Shown here: positions 37,773 through 47,137 of the stretch, one piece after another
Layout of the letters: every line of letters starts with the position of its first letter
Numbering within the stretch: position 1 is the stretch's first letter
DNA from: Flavobacteriales bacterium
GTDB lineage: Bacteria > Bacteroidota > Bacteroidia > CAIKAF01
Assembly: GCA_018401695.1 (NCBI GenBank)
Contig: JAGYKD010000001.1
Coordinates: 536,016 to 600,015, forward strand
Reading direction: 5' to 3'
Length of the DNA: 64,000 nucleotides
Position numbers and translations under genes: made by a program
The notes under the pieces: generated by a model
Told to the model about the DNA's origin: nothing
Databases searched by the model: none
What the model saw: only the letters and a program-made list of their open reading frames with translations

Positions 37773-37985
37773 AGCTAAACAGCAGTCAACGAGAAAGCTA
37801 CGCTTCATTTGCTACGGTACAGTTTTGCAACAAATCTATTGGAATCAGGCATCGCTTTACGGGTCATTCAACAGTTATCTGGGCATAAGAGCAGCAAGAC
37901 AACAGAGATTAACACGCATGTTAGCAACCGGCCGCTTCAACAGGTTCGTTCCCCTTCGATGATTTGTGAAAACAACTTATATTAG
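37773..37985 (+). pseudogene. Truncated C-terminal fragment of a tyrosine recombinase, catalytic Tyr apparently replaced
   Basis: VNEKATLHLLRYSFATNLLESGIALRVIQQLSGHKSSKTTEINTHVSNRPLQQVRSPS; starts at the same junction (ctaaacagcagtcaacgagaa) as the 14.2 kb fragment; expected ...EIYTHV is EINTHV. Confidence 0.78.
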
Positions 37986-38142
37986 CAATGAGGAAACGAA
38001 TGAGGAAAACCATCACTTTGCCTCCCATTGAGGGTGGATAAATGAGGTTTGGCTTCGTTTATAAATGAGCTGGGCGTCATGCTGTATTTAATAACGGTAT
38101 GAGGTAAAGGAATTTCACGGTACTTTTCATTAAATTTGAATT

Positions 38143-38355
38143 ATGAATACGATGAGAATTGACATATTGAATCCAAAGGCGGTAAAGTTGTTAAAAACCT
38201 TAGCAGATCTCAACCTCATTGCCATCCAGGACACATCAAAAAACGGATTTGAAGACATTCTGAGGAAACTACGAGCAAAATCGAAATCCGCTCCATCACT
38301 GGAAGAGATTACCAAAGAGGTTGAGTTAGTCAGAAGCAAACGGTATGAAAAATGA
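38143..38355 (+). CDS. Antitoxin component of PIN toxin-antitoxin pair
   Basis: Small protein MNTMRIDILNPKAVKLLKTLADLNLIAI...; overlaps the PIN gene start. Confidence 0.72.
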   Translation: MNTMRIDILNPKAVKLLKTLADLNLIAIQDTSKNGFEDILRKLRAKSKSAPSLEEITKEVELVRSKRYEK

Positions 38356-38752
38356 GGTTAGGAGAATTGTATTAGACACTAACCTTTGGATTAGCTTTTT
38401 AATAAGTCAAGACTTCTCAAAACTTGACGAATTAATATTTAGCAATCAATGCACCTTAATATTCAGTGAAGAATTACTACAAGAATTCTTAACGGTAACA
38501 ACAAGACCGAAATTCAGACGCTTCTTTTCCCAAATTGACATTGAAGAGCTTATTGAGACCATTGAGGAATACGCGGAATTTATAGAAGTCAAAACAGAAG
38601 TAAACCTATGCCGGGATCCAAAAGACAACTTTCTCCTTTCATTATCGAAAGATGGACAAGTAGATTATTTATTGACAGGCGATAAAGATTTATTGGCGTT
38701 GAACAACTTTGGATCAACAACCATATTAACAATTTCAGATTTCTTAAAATAA
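38345..38752 (+). CDS. PIN-domain toxin
   Basis: RIVLDTNLWISFLIS ... FSEELLQEFLTVTTRPKFRRFF ... CRDPKDNFLLSLSKDGQVDYLLTGDKDLLAL. Confidence 0.92.
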   Translation: MKNEVRRIVLDTNLWISFLISQDFSKLDELIFSNQCTLIFSEELLQEFLTVTTRPKFRRFFSQIDIEELIETIEEYAEFIEVKTEVNLCRDPKDNFLLSLSKDGQVDYLLTGDKDLLALNNFGSTTILTISDFLK

Positions 38753-38998
38753 AAGAGCACGAACGCACAACACACGCTTAGCTGCAATATGGGTTTTAGT
38801 GCTAAACGGAAACCTTTTCGTACTTTAATACATCGTTCTGAAAATCAAATGTAGTGCTCCTTATCCGCCACTTCGCCAAGCCCAAAACCCTTAGCCCAAG
38901 CAGGGCAAGCTATTGACTCCTTGTAAAATCATGCTTAAGCAATCGCAGCAAAACACAATATTCCTGTATTTCAACGTTCTTTTTTAAAGAAAAAAATT

Positions 38999-39292
38999 AT
39001 GACAAGTAGAATCTTTACACTTTTACTTGCAGGAGTATTGACTTTTGGATGCTCCGAGGAACCAAAAAAAATGGTAGTAGAAGGAATCTTGCTAAAAGCC
39101 TCGGATGCATTTGCTACGACCTACCAATACGGCTCCTATGGCATTGCGCCTTATGCCTTACGTAGCCAGACCATAGATTTGGAACCTTGGGTGAATCAAC
39201 AAGTACGCGTGGTAGGGACGCCCATCGAAGGGTATCCTTTAAGTGGCGGACCGGAGTATTTGGAAGTGGAGTCCATTGAGGCAATGCCCTAA
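38999..39292 (+). CDS. Small lipoprotein (duplicate copy 2)
   Basis: Differs from 37241-37534 at only a handful of residues. Confidence 0.7.
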   Translation: MTSRIFTLLLAGVLTFGCSEEPKKMVVEGILLKASDAFATTYQYGSYGIAPYALRSQTIDLEPWVNQQVRVVGTPIEGYPLSGGPEYLEVESIEAMP

Positions 39293-39556
39293 TCCAAAGG
39301 GGGGGGGGCCGTTTATGAACTAAGGCACAAAGGCTCGTAAAAAACTAGGTTCCCTTGGTCTTTGCCATCAAGTGCCTTTAAGCTCTTTTTGGAAGGCCCG
39401 TAGATTCCGATTTCCATGCCAAGGAAAGAGCTTTTGTCATTAACTTTGAGCTTTTTGGTTGTTTGCTCTAAAAAATACACCCTTTCTTTTATTGCACACT
39501 TTTTGGGGACAGTATCACCAATTTGGCGAAATAGCAGTAAAATCCTACTTTTGAGT

Positions 39557-39859
39557 ATGAAAATCGACAAGTTCCAAATAGAATTGATACAAGAGCTTTG
39601 CAAAACAAGCAAGGTAAAGTCTCTTTTTGCTTTTGGTTCAGTCACAAGAGATGATTTTAATGAATCTTCTGATATTGACTTGGTAGTAGATTTTGACGAA
39701 AAAGACCCTTTTAAGTACGCAGACCTTTATTTCAGCTTAAAAACAAAGCTAGAGGACATATTGAAAAGACAAGTTGATTTGCTTGAAGAAAGAGGTATTC
39801 GAAATCGGCTTTTTAGAAAAGAACTCGACGATACCAAAGTTAAAATCTATGGATATTAA
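39557..39859 (+). CDS. mntA: MntA-like nucleotidyltransferase antitoxin
   Basis: LFAFGSVTRDDFNESSDIDLVVDF: GSxxR(x)DxD minimal NTase motif. Confidence 0.85.
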   Translation: MKIDKFQIELIQELCKTSKVKSLFAFGSVTRDDFNESSDIDLVVDFDEKDPFKYADLYFSLKTKLEDILKRQVDLLEERGIRNRLFRKELDDTKVKIYGY

Positions 39860-40187
39860 AATTAAGGTTTGGTTGCTGGACATCCAGCAAGCCATTGAAG
39901 AGATTTTTCTATTCCTAGGTGAAAAAAGAAATTTCATCACCTATCAAGAAGATTTAAAAACGAAAAAAGCTGTAGAGCGAAACCTAGAAATCATAGGTGA
40001 GGCAGTAAACAGGATTTTGAAAGCCGATTCTTCTATACAAATTAAAAATGCCAAGAACATTATTGGCACAAGAAATCGTATCATTCATAGTTACGACAAT
40101 ATTTCCGACGAAGTAATTTGGACGATAGCCACAAGAGAATTACCTGATTTATTTGAAGAGGTAAAAAGTCTTATTGACAGAAACTAA
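39849..40187 (+). CDS. hepT: HepT-like (HEPN) RNase toxin
   Basis: IIGTRNRIIHSYDNISDEVIWTIA with the Rx4HxY motif (RNRIIHSYD); overlaps mntA by 11 nt. Confidence 0.88.
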   Translation: MDIKIKVWLLDIQQAIEEIFLFLGEKRNFITYQEDLKTKKAVERNLEIIGEAVNRILKADSSIQIKNAKNIIGTRNRIIHSYDNISDEVIWTIATRELPDLFEEVKSLIDRN

Positions 40188-40279
40188 GTACTGGCCATAA
40201 GACGCGTTTGGCTGCAATGGGGGTTTTAGTGCTAAACGGGAACCTTTTCGTATCTATTTGCCTTGGCCTTAATTTGCCC

Positions 40280-40333
40280 CAGACCCTGCGGTCAGGACAA
40301 AAAAGCTTGAAAACACAACGCGTCAACGGTCTC
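40280..40333 (+). repeat. Partial copy (right half) of the ~143-bp inverted-repeat element
   Basis: agaccctgcggtcaggacaaaaaagcttgaaaacacaacgcgtcaacggtctc. Confidence 0.65.
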
Positions 40334-40361
40334 AATACATTTTTCCAAGATTTCTTTTGCG

Positions 40362-40511
40362 GCAGGGATGGAAGCGGCAGCCCGGAGGAACGGGCTCTTG
40401 GGAGCGCTTGGCGGGTGGAGGCCCCCGATGGTTTGAGGGGGACCCCGCACCGCCTAGCGCTCCCGAGCTCGGGGCGAGGACTATAGCTGACAGCCCGGTT
40501 CAGCCGCCCCA
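40362..40511 (+). repeat. GC-rich nested-hairpin element E5 (apical core GGAGGCCCCCGA..GGGGGACCCC)
   Basis: cttgggagcgcttggcgg (40397-40414) pairs with ccgcctagcgctcccgag (40450-40467); core gtggaggcccccgatggtttgagggggacccc. Confidence 0.8.
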
Positions 40512-40525
40512 AAAAAAACTTCAAA

Positions 40526-41758
40526 TTAACCCCTTAAAAGACTCAGCCAAAAGCCGGGACGGGCCATCTGTTTGCGCTCTTCGGGTCTGTCCAACATCAT
40601 TTCTAAGCTTTGATGCCATTTGGGACTTCGGTTGCAGCGCGCCACTACGGCATCGAATAGGGGCGGAAAGCGCAAGAGCCTTTGCAGGAGCAAGCTGATT
40701 CGAAAATCGTCGCCTACATGCTTCCACAAACGGTCGGTAAAGGATTCAAAATCGCGGTGCATCCAAGTTTTGCCGTTCCAAGCTTCATGCATAAGCGCTG
40801 CGGCCAATCGACCGCTGGCCATGGCCGGGCCTATGCCCTCGCCGGAAAAAGGATCAATCAAACCGGCTGCATCGCCTAGCACCACAAAACCGGTTCCGCC
40901 GGCTTTGCGCCTGGTGCTTCCTAGGGGCAGACCAAATCCCTGCGGTTGTTCCAAAGCGCTTGCTTCGGAGAATCGCTCCCCAAGAACGCTTTGCTCGTGC
41001 ACAATTTCCAAGAGTTTTGGCCTGAGCTTCAGCCGCTTGCGGGCAACCACGTCGGAGCGTACGCCCAAACCCACATTGGCTCGATTGCCCGGCATGGGAA
41101 ACATCCAAAAATAGCCCGGCAGCAGGTCCTTTCTAAAATGCAGCTCAATCAAACCATCCGAGCTGAAGCCCTGTACGTTTTCCATATACATGCGCAGACC
41201 GGCCGAATGGTGCTTTCGGTGGATGGCTTCTCCCTTTTGGAGCTCCCGTACGAATCGGCTTTGAGCACCATCGGCAGCTACAATAACTTCGGCTTTTATG
41301 CTGCCTTGGGAGGTTTGTATGTTCCAACCCAGAGGCAAAGCCTCTATCTGCTGCACCTTGCATTGTACAAATTCTACCGTAGGCCAAGCGGTGGCTTGCT
41401 GCCACAAAAAGGCATCAAAATCCATCCTTTTAGCCACCAAACCCGAGGAGGGAAAACCCTTTCGGGTGCGCTTCAACTTTAGATCGAGCACCTTGCCTCC
41501 GGGAGCTACGAAGCGAATGCCACCGGAGGCTGTGGCAGGAACCCGCTCCAAAAAGTCGGGCACAGGAGATCCGGGGAGTTTTTCCAGCTCATAGGTGGTG
41601 TTTCCGCTGAGGGCATCGCCACAAATTTTGTCGCGTGGAAACGTATGGGCGTCCAGCAACAGCACCGGCATACCTAAAGCGCCGGCATGAGCAGCAAAGG
41701 TAGCGCCAGCAGGACCGGCCCCAAGCACTACTAAGGGATAAGATTCCCCTGCTTCCAT
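40526..41758 (-). CDS. FAD-dependent oxidoreductase, geranylgeranyl reductase-like
   Basis: YPLVVLGAGPAGATFAAHAGALGMPVLLLDAHTFPRDKICGDALSG; VVLGDAAGLIDPFSGEGIGPAMASGRLAA. Confidence 0.9.
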   Translation of the reverse strand: MEAGESYPLVVLGAGPAGATFAAHAGALGMPVLLLDAHTFPRDKICGDALSGNTTYELEKLPGSPVPDFLERVPATASGGIRFVAPGGKVLDLKLKRTRKGFPSSGLVAKRMDFDAFLWQQATAWPTVEFVQCKVQQIEALPLGWNIQTSQGSIKAEVIVAADGAQSRFVRELQKGEAIHRKHHSAGLRMYMENVQGFSSDGLIELHFRKDLLPGYFWMFPMPGNRANVGLGVRSDVVARKRLKLRPKLLEIVHEQSVLGERFSEASALEQPQGFGLPLGSTRRKAGGTGFVVLGDAAGLIDPFSGEGIGPAMASGRLAAALMHEAWNGKTWMHRDFESFTDRLWKHVGDDFRISLLLQRLLRFPPLFDAVVARCNRSPKWHQSLEMMLDRPEERKQMARPGFWLSLLRG

Positions 41759-43288
41759 TTAAAAAAGTTGATAGACCAGGTTCAGGTTGGCCGCAAAAAA
41801 TACGGGGCGCATTTGCGTGTCGGAGGTATTGCTCCAATCGGTGAGGCTATAACTTAGGCTGGGCTCAAAGCCAAAGGACCAGTGCCTGCCCGGAGTTACA
41901 TGGAAACCGGCACCAAGTCGTGCCGCCAAATGCACATCGCGGATGCCCGAGGTGCGTCCAATTTCAATGGCCGAACGATTGTTTTCGGCAAACACGCGGT
42001 TGCTTACCAAAACGCCCGGTTCTAGCGCTACAGAAGAAGTGAAGCGTACCAAGCCATGGCCCAACTCGGTCCGTATTCCTATTGGCACGGAAACCAAGGC
42101 AAACTCTTGCACCAAACGCTCCATGGGTTCGCTCATTACCTGATCTACAGACAAGTAGGGGTCACTGCCCTGCACGCTGTTGTTGTCTATGGAAGCTGTT
42201 AGTCCCTCCACCATACCCGCCGAAGTTACCACGGGAGCCGAGCCTCCCATACCTTTTCCTGTGGGTAAGCTTTGCAATTGACTTCTTGGGGTAAAATGTC
42301 CAAAACGCTGGTATTGAACACCGCTAAACACCGCTAAATTTCGACCTACAAACTTCCCAGATTGCATGCCGATTCTCAAGCCATTGATGGGTTGTTCTCT
42401 AAAGCCCATATTCGGTCCAAACAAAGGAGCAGCAGCCGGTTTATCGACTGGGCTTGCATTTTGCCAGACATATAAGGGGCCTGCATGAGCCTGCAGGTAC
42501 CAGCTTTGGGAAACAGGACTAAGGCTCTTAAGCGCAATTCGTTCCACAGGCTCTATTTCCTGATTTACAGAAAGATTTTGGAGGGCCCAATCCAGAACTC
42601 CTGAAGCCAATAATTTCGATTCTTGAGGGATAAGGTCGACAGGCTGGAGAAGCACTCGTTTGTTTTCATGTTCCCCATTCATAAAGGCCAAGCTTGGCTT
42701 GTCGGCTATGGTATTGGACAAAGCCGGTGTTTGATCCGAAGATGGGGTCGCTGACCGACCATTTACCTTATTTTGGCGGGCAGAAGCCAAAGGTTCAGAA
42801 GGAGCGGTAGCCATGCCCTGCTGTGAGGATTTCTTTGGAGTTACCTGGGCGTGTAAAGCAGGGGGCGCCCCACCGGCTAAGGATTTTGAGGCTTTGGCAT
42901 GAGAAGAAACCTCTGGGGAAGTAGTGCTTATGGGATCTGGCAGTCCAGCAAAAGGTCTTGAGCCGCCATTGTTGCCATCGATTCCCGGGCGAGCCAAATA
43001 ACCTGCCATAAAGGCGAGGATAACCGTTGCCACCATGCCGGAACTATACCACCAGGCCAAAGCACGGCGACGACGCCTGCGGTCCATGCGGGCTTGCAAG
43101 TCCTGTTTTACCCAATAGCCCGGAATTTCTATATGCCTTTCAGCGGCACGCTTAAACATCAGGTCAACCGGGTGGTGGGATTCGTCCATCCGCTCCATAA
43201 GCCTACCGAAAGAACCTTGAGGCGGATGTACCTCATGTCCTTGAAGTCCTTGGGCAAACAAACGATCTATGGAAGCATGCTCTTTCAC
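41759..43288 (-). CDS. Single-pass membrane protein with C-terminal outer-membrane-like domain, partner of ECF sigma factor
   Basis: TM AWWYSSGMVATVILAFMAGYLA; follows the sigma gene by 0 nt. Confidence 0.6.
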   Translation of the reverse strand: MKEHASIDRLFAQGLQGHEVHPPQGSFGRLMERMDESHHPVDLMFKRAAERHIEIPGYWVKQDLQARMDRRRRRRALAWWYSSGMVATVILAFMAGYLARPGIDGNNGGSRPFAGLPDPISTTSPEVSSHAKASKSLAGGAPPALHAQVTPKKSSQQGMATAPSEPLASARQNKVNGRSATPSSDQTPALSNTIADKPSLAFMNGEHENKRVLLQPVDLIPQESKLLASGVLDWALQNLSVNQEIEPVERIALKSLSPVSQSWYLQAHAGPLYVWQNASPVDKPAAAPLFGPNMGFREQPINGLRIGMQSGKFVGRNLAVFSGVQYQRFGHFTPRSQLQSLPTGKGMGGSAPVVTSAGMVEGLTASIDNNSVQGSDPYLSVDQVMSEPMERLVQEFALVSVPIGIRTELGHGLVRFTSSVALEPGVLVSNRVFAENNRSAIEIGRTSGIRDVHLAARLGAGFHVTPGRHWSFGFEPSLSYSLTDWSNTSDTQMRPVFFAANLNLVYQLF

Positions 43289-43849
43289 TTATCCACCTAT
43301 TTTAGTTGCTACTTTCCTTCTGGAGTGCATGGTTTTTACTTTTTGTTGCAGGGTTTGCCTGGCTCTGGCCAATTGAGATTTTGAAGTTCCTTCAGAAATG
43401 CCCAGTTGTTCTGAAATTTCTTTGTGGGAATAGCCTTCAATGGCGTACAAGTTAAACACTACCCGGTAGCCGGTGGGCAGGCTACGTACCAAATCCATGA
43501 GTTCTTTGGCCGAAATATGGGCCTCAACGCTATATAAGTCGGGCAAGTCGCCGGCCACATCGTGAATTTCGCCTACCGGATACAGTTGATTCTTTTTTCG
43601 AAACCGCTCCAGAGCGGTGTTTACCATAATGCGACGCACCCAGCCCTCAAACGAGCCTTCGAATTTAAAACTTTGGATATTTTGGTACACTTTGATAAAG
43701 CCATCTTGGAGCATGTCTTCGGCTTCGGATGCATCACGGGCATAACGTAGACACACCGCATACATAAGGCCGCTAAGCCACTCGTACAAGGCCGATTGGG
43801 CATGGCGCTCGCCGCGCTGGCAGCCTATGATGATGTCATTTACTTCCAT
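43289..43849 (-). CDS. ECF RNA polymerase sigma factor
   Basis: ARDASEAEDMLQDGFIKVYQNIQSFKFEGSFEGWVRRIMVNTALERFRKKN ... GYSHKEISEQLGISEGTSKSQLARARQTLQ. Confidence 0.95.
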   Translation of the reverse strand: MEVNDIIIGCQRGERHAQSALYEWLSGLMYAVCLRYARDASEAEDMLQDGFIKVYQNIQSFKFEGSFEGWVRRIMVNTALERFRKKNQLYPVGEIHDVAGDLPDLYSVEAHISAKELMDLVRSLPTGYRVVFNLYAIEGYSHKEISEQLGISEGTSKSQLARARQTLQQKVKTMHSRRKVATKIGG

Positions 43850-44090
43850 GCTCCGTTGAATCCGGACAAGCTCCTTGGGTAAATCGTAAAATTCCGGCGG
43901 CTTCGGCCATGCAATCGTTGCTGTAAGTCAAACCATCGCAGCCACATACCGGCTCGTAGATTTGTGGACACATCAAACCCAAGTCAGGAGCGCCTTGGCA
44001 CTTTTCTTCTTTGGCCCCGCTTCCCTCACTGCTTTTGCAAGCAATTAAACAAACGAAGGACACACACAAACTCCAAAGCTTTAATTTCAT
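43836..44090 (-). CDS. Small Kazal-type serine protease inhibitor domain lipoprotein
   Basis: Lipobox CLIACKSS; CPQIYEPVCGCDGLTYSNDCMAEAAGILRFTQGAC. Confidence 0.88.
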   Translation of the reverse strand: MKLKLWSLCVSFVCLIACKSSEGSGAKEEKCQGAPDLGLMCPQIYEPVCGCDGLTYSNDCMAEAAGILRFTQGACPDSTEHGSK

Positions 44091-44171
44091 TCCATTAATT
44101 TAGATGCTGAAGGCAGGCAAAGCGTTGCCTCCATTAGCGTAATTTACAAAATATTTGCCAAACCCTTAGCT

Positions 44172-44933
44172 ATGAAGCTTAAATGCAGTCTACACTGGAA
44201 CGGTATAAATTACCACGCCAGCCTCCATAAGGGAGTTTCTCTTACCATTCCCATAGCCCCGGGCAAACATCCAAGAGCATGGTTTTCGTCCCCTTTCTCT
44301 ATAGAACCTGTGGTTATAGGCGACTGGGTGGGAGAAGTAAGTCGGGGCGCTCCCGTAAATTTTAGAAACGTACACTTAAATCCGCACGGCCACGGCACCC
44401 ACACCGAAAGCCTGGCACACATTAGCCAAACGCCTCTGGCTGCTTGTGAGGCCGTACCAAACCCGTGGATAATTGCCTGCCTTTGCTCGGTGGAGCCAAA
44501 ACACATAGACGGCGACAGCATCATCCTCCCCGAACAACTGCAAGAAAAGTGGCAAAAGGCACAGGCCTTGGTTATTCGAACCCTGCCCAACCATCTCGAC
44601 AAACAAACCCAGGACTATTCCGGCACAAACCCATGCTATTTGCATCCCGATTGCGGTCCTTGGCTGGTGCAACATGAAGTGGAACACCTGTTGCTGGACT
44701 TACCTTCCGTGGACCGAGAACAAGACCAAGGTTTGCTTAGCGTGCACCATAGCTTTTGGGGAGTCCCACAAAAACCTAGAAGCCACTGCAGCATCACCGA
44801 AATGATTTTTGTGCCCGACCATTTACCCGACGGCCTTTACCTGCTTCACCTGCCGGTACTCCCTTGGCAAAACGATGCAGCACCCTCCATGCCCTGTTTG
44901 TTCCCGCTTGAACCCCACAGCCATGGAAATTGA
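44172..44933 (+). CDS. Cyclase family / kynurenine formamidase-like protein
   Basis: NVHLNPHGHGTHTESLAHI and ITEMIFVPDHLPDGLYLLHL. Confidence 0.82.
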   Translation: MKLKCSLHWNGINYHASLHKGVSLTIPIAPGKHPRAWFSSPFSIEPVVIGDWVGEVSRGAPVNFRNVHLNPHGHGTHTESLAHISQTPLAACEAVPNPWIIACLCSVEPKHIDGDSIILPEQLQEKWQKAQALVIRTLPNHLDKQTQDYSGTNPCYLHPDCGPWLVQHEVEHLLLDLPSVDREQDQGLLSVHHSFWGVPQKPRSHCSITEMIFVPDHLPDGLYLLHLPVLPWQNDAAPSMPCLFPLEPHSHGN

Positions 44934-45300
44934 CGAACTCAGAACTTTTTGCCTTAGCTTGCCGGAAACGGAGGAGTCTTTTCCCTTTGACCAAGGTACC
45001 TTGGTGTTTAAAGTGGCAGGCAAAATGTTTGCGGCTCTAGACATTGAATGGATTGATAAAACCGTAAACCTAAAATGCCATCCGGAATTGGCCCTTCGCT
45101 ACCGCAACGAGTACCCTGAGCTGGTAAAGCCCGGATACCACATGAACAAAAAACACTGGAACACCGTGGCCATTACCGAGTTGCCTAAAGCGCATTTGGC
45201 CGAACATATGGTGCGACACTCCTACGAATTGGTAGTGAGCAAACTGCCTAAATCGCTAAGGCAAGCCATTCAAAAACAATACCTGCATCCCGATCCTTAA
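44923..45300 (+). CDS. MmcQ/YjbR family DNA-binding protein
   Basis: MEIDELRTFCLSLPETEESFPFDQGTLVFKVAGKMFAALDIEW; KPGYHMNKKHWNTVAI. Confidence 0.88.
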   Translation: MEIDELRTFCLSLPETEESFPFDQGTLVFKVAGKMFAALDIEWIDKTVNLKCHPELALRYRNEYPELVKPGYHMNKKHWNTVAITELPKAHLAEHMVRHSYELVVSKLPKSLRQAIQKQYLHPDP

Positions 45301-45330
45301 CTTTGGTACCATTATTGCCTAACAAAACCT

Positions 45331-45843
45331 ATGAGACATCTAATTTTCCTTGCTTTTTTGGCCTTTTCCGTATCCGCTTCTGCCCAAGAGCCCGAACTTT
45401 CTGATTGCGCCTGTTGCAGTGCGGTACACCGCATTTTTGAACCCTTGGAAGGGGAATGGACCCTCCGTGCCCTCGAAGGCCCGGATGTCAGCGGCACGGC
45501 CACTTGGTCGCAAAGCCTCAACGGTTGTGCCTGGTCGCTCAAACTTGCCATCCCCGGCGCCCACAGCCTGTGGAACCTAAGTTTCCAAAAAAACCAATTA
45601 CGCTGGATGGCTTTGGTCTCTACCGCCCTAGGCGATACCGAACTTTTGGAAGGCGCCAAACTCGACAACCGAAGCATTGTATTTATAGGAGCTTACCTAC
45701 CCGACGGCAAAGGAGGCCTCTACGCCAATCGCTGGCGCATGCTGCTTAAAGAAAACCAATGGGAGCTGCACCAAGAAACGGCGCGTGCCGATGGCAGCCT
45801 TTGGATGCTGCAGCGCAGTTGGCTTATGGAAAAACCCGATTAA
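45331..45843 (+). CDS. Secreted hypothetical protein
   Basis: Signal peptide MRHLIFLAFLAFSVSASAQ; CACCSAVHRIFEPLEGEWTLRAL. Confidence 0.65.
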   Translation: MRHLIFLAFLAFSVSASAQEPELSDCACCSAVHRIFEPLEGEWTLRALEGPDVSGTATWSQSLNGCAWSLKLAIPGAHSLWNLSFQKNQLRWMALVSTALGDTELLEGAKLDNRSIVFIGAYLPDGKGGLYANRWRMLLKENQWELHQETARADGSLWMLQRSWLMEKPD

Positions 45844-45845
45844 CA

Positions 45846-46110
45846 ATACAAAGGTTACGCTCCTGCGGAGCTGTGTTTGCTCGGTACAAAGGCTGCGCTC
45901 CTGCGGAGCTGTGCTCAATGGAGCTATTTCCAAAGGGACACGTCGTTCGGTGACCATGTGCAACAGCTCCGTAGGAGCGAAACCTTTGCAGCTCCGTAGG
46001 AGCGACACCCCTGCCAGCTCCGTAGGAGCGAAACCCCTGCCAGCTCCGTAGGAGCGAAACCTTTGCAGCTCCGTAGGAGCGACACCCCTGCCAGCTCCGT
46101 AGGAGCGAAA
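45846..46110. repeat. REP-type palindrome array 1 with header (~6 GCTCCGTAGGAGC units)
   Basis: Header ...cggtacaaaggctgcgctcctgcggagctgtgctcaatggagctatttccaaagggacacgtcgttcggtgaccatgtgcaacagctcc, then ~25-bp units cagctccgtaggagcgaaacc(ttt/ccctgc). Confidence 0.92.
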
Positions 46111-46111
46111 C

Positions 46112-47137
46112 CTAGTCCTGCTTAAAATAGGGATAGGGCAAATCGTCCGTTGTTTCATAACGGAATTCGCTTTTTTCGGTGCCATGGAGCCAATCTACCC
46201 AGCCCCATTTTCCATTTTTTTTCATGGCCAATTTTGAAACACCATCGGCACTAAAGCGCTTGTAATCTTCGTAGGCGCAGGGCAGCGTTTGGTGGGTGTC
46301 GGCTCCGTAACTCCAATAAGACAAATAAATACCCACATTCCCGCTATTATATACTGCCGTATACATGCCATTGAACGGAAAGAAACGTAGGCTGTCGTAA
46401 TCCATAGGAATTAAAGTTTGTATTTCTGATCCTCCATATTGAAACATCCCCCACTTTCCGGTGACTTTATGCCTTGCTTTAAACACACCGTCTCCGTTGC
46501 CTCCGTCAAAAAACACCAAATCTGCCTCCAAGGCCGATTTAATTTCCGGGAGTATCGATTGCATCCATGAGTCAAAATACACCAACGGAACCTCCTCTGC
46601 TTGCGCATATACAGGTTCTATGAGCCAAGTTTGAGTAAACCAATCCAGCAAGCCCCAGGCATTTCCCTGTTTTGCCTTTACATAGTCTTCGCCATCTTCC
46701 TGCATATGTTGCAACGCATCAAACCGGCAGTCTATGCGTTCCGCGGCATCGTGCACCTCCGAGGGCAACAAAAACAAACCATATTTGCCGTCTTTTTTTA
46801 CCAGTACAAAACGCTCCATACCGCAGAAAAAGCCTAAAGAATCATATTCGGCCGGAGCCAAGGTATCCACGCGCTCCAGCCGACCTTCGTAGTGATGAAT
46901 AACAAATAAGCCCCAGCGCTTACTGCCTTTAGGCCTCACCAAGGCTTGGCCTTCACAAGCTTCCGGCCCCCATTGCACTTCTTTGGCCTTAAGTTGACGT
47001 AAAAAGTCGCGCCCTTCAGGCCCTTGAGCACTCAAGCTATCCCAAACCATCAAACCCAAAAGAAAGGTCAACACAAAAAACCAGGGGCGATTAAAACCCT
47101 CACAATCGCTCCACACACAGGCACTCTTGCTTCTCAT
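46112..47137 (-). CDS. WG-repeat-like secreted protein
   Basis: Repeated G-K-W/Y-G motifs (KKDGKYGLFLLP, VTGKWGMFQYGG, KKNGKWGWVDW). Confidence 0.6.
   Translation of the reverse strand: MRSKSACVWSDCEGFNRPWFFVLTFLLGLMVWDSLSAQGPEGRDFLRQLKAKEVQWGPEACEGQALVRPKGSKRWGLFVIHHYEGRLERVDTLAPAEYDSLGFFCGMERFVLVKKDGKYGLFLLPSEVHDAAERIDCRFDALQHMQEDGEDYVKAKQGNAWGLLDWFTQTWLIEPVYAQAEEVPLVYFDSWMQSILPEIKSALEADLVFFDGGNGDGVFKARHKVTGKWGMFQYGGSEIQTLIPMDYDSLRFFPFNGMYTAVYNSGNVGIYLSYWSYGADTHQTLPCAYEDYKRFSADGVSKLAMKKNGKWGWVDWLHGTEKSEFRYETTDDLPYPYFKQD

Noticed and set aside
38775-40252. True integron attC sites behind the TA operons
   Set aside because: I do not see convincing RYYYAAC/GTTRRRY core pairs or an integrase with the IntI-specific patch; only a shared 3' flank is supported.
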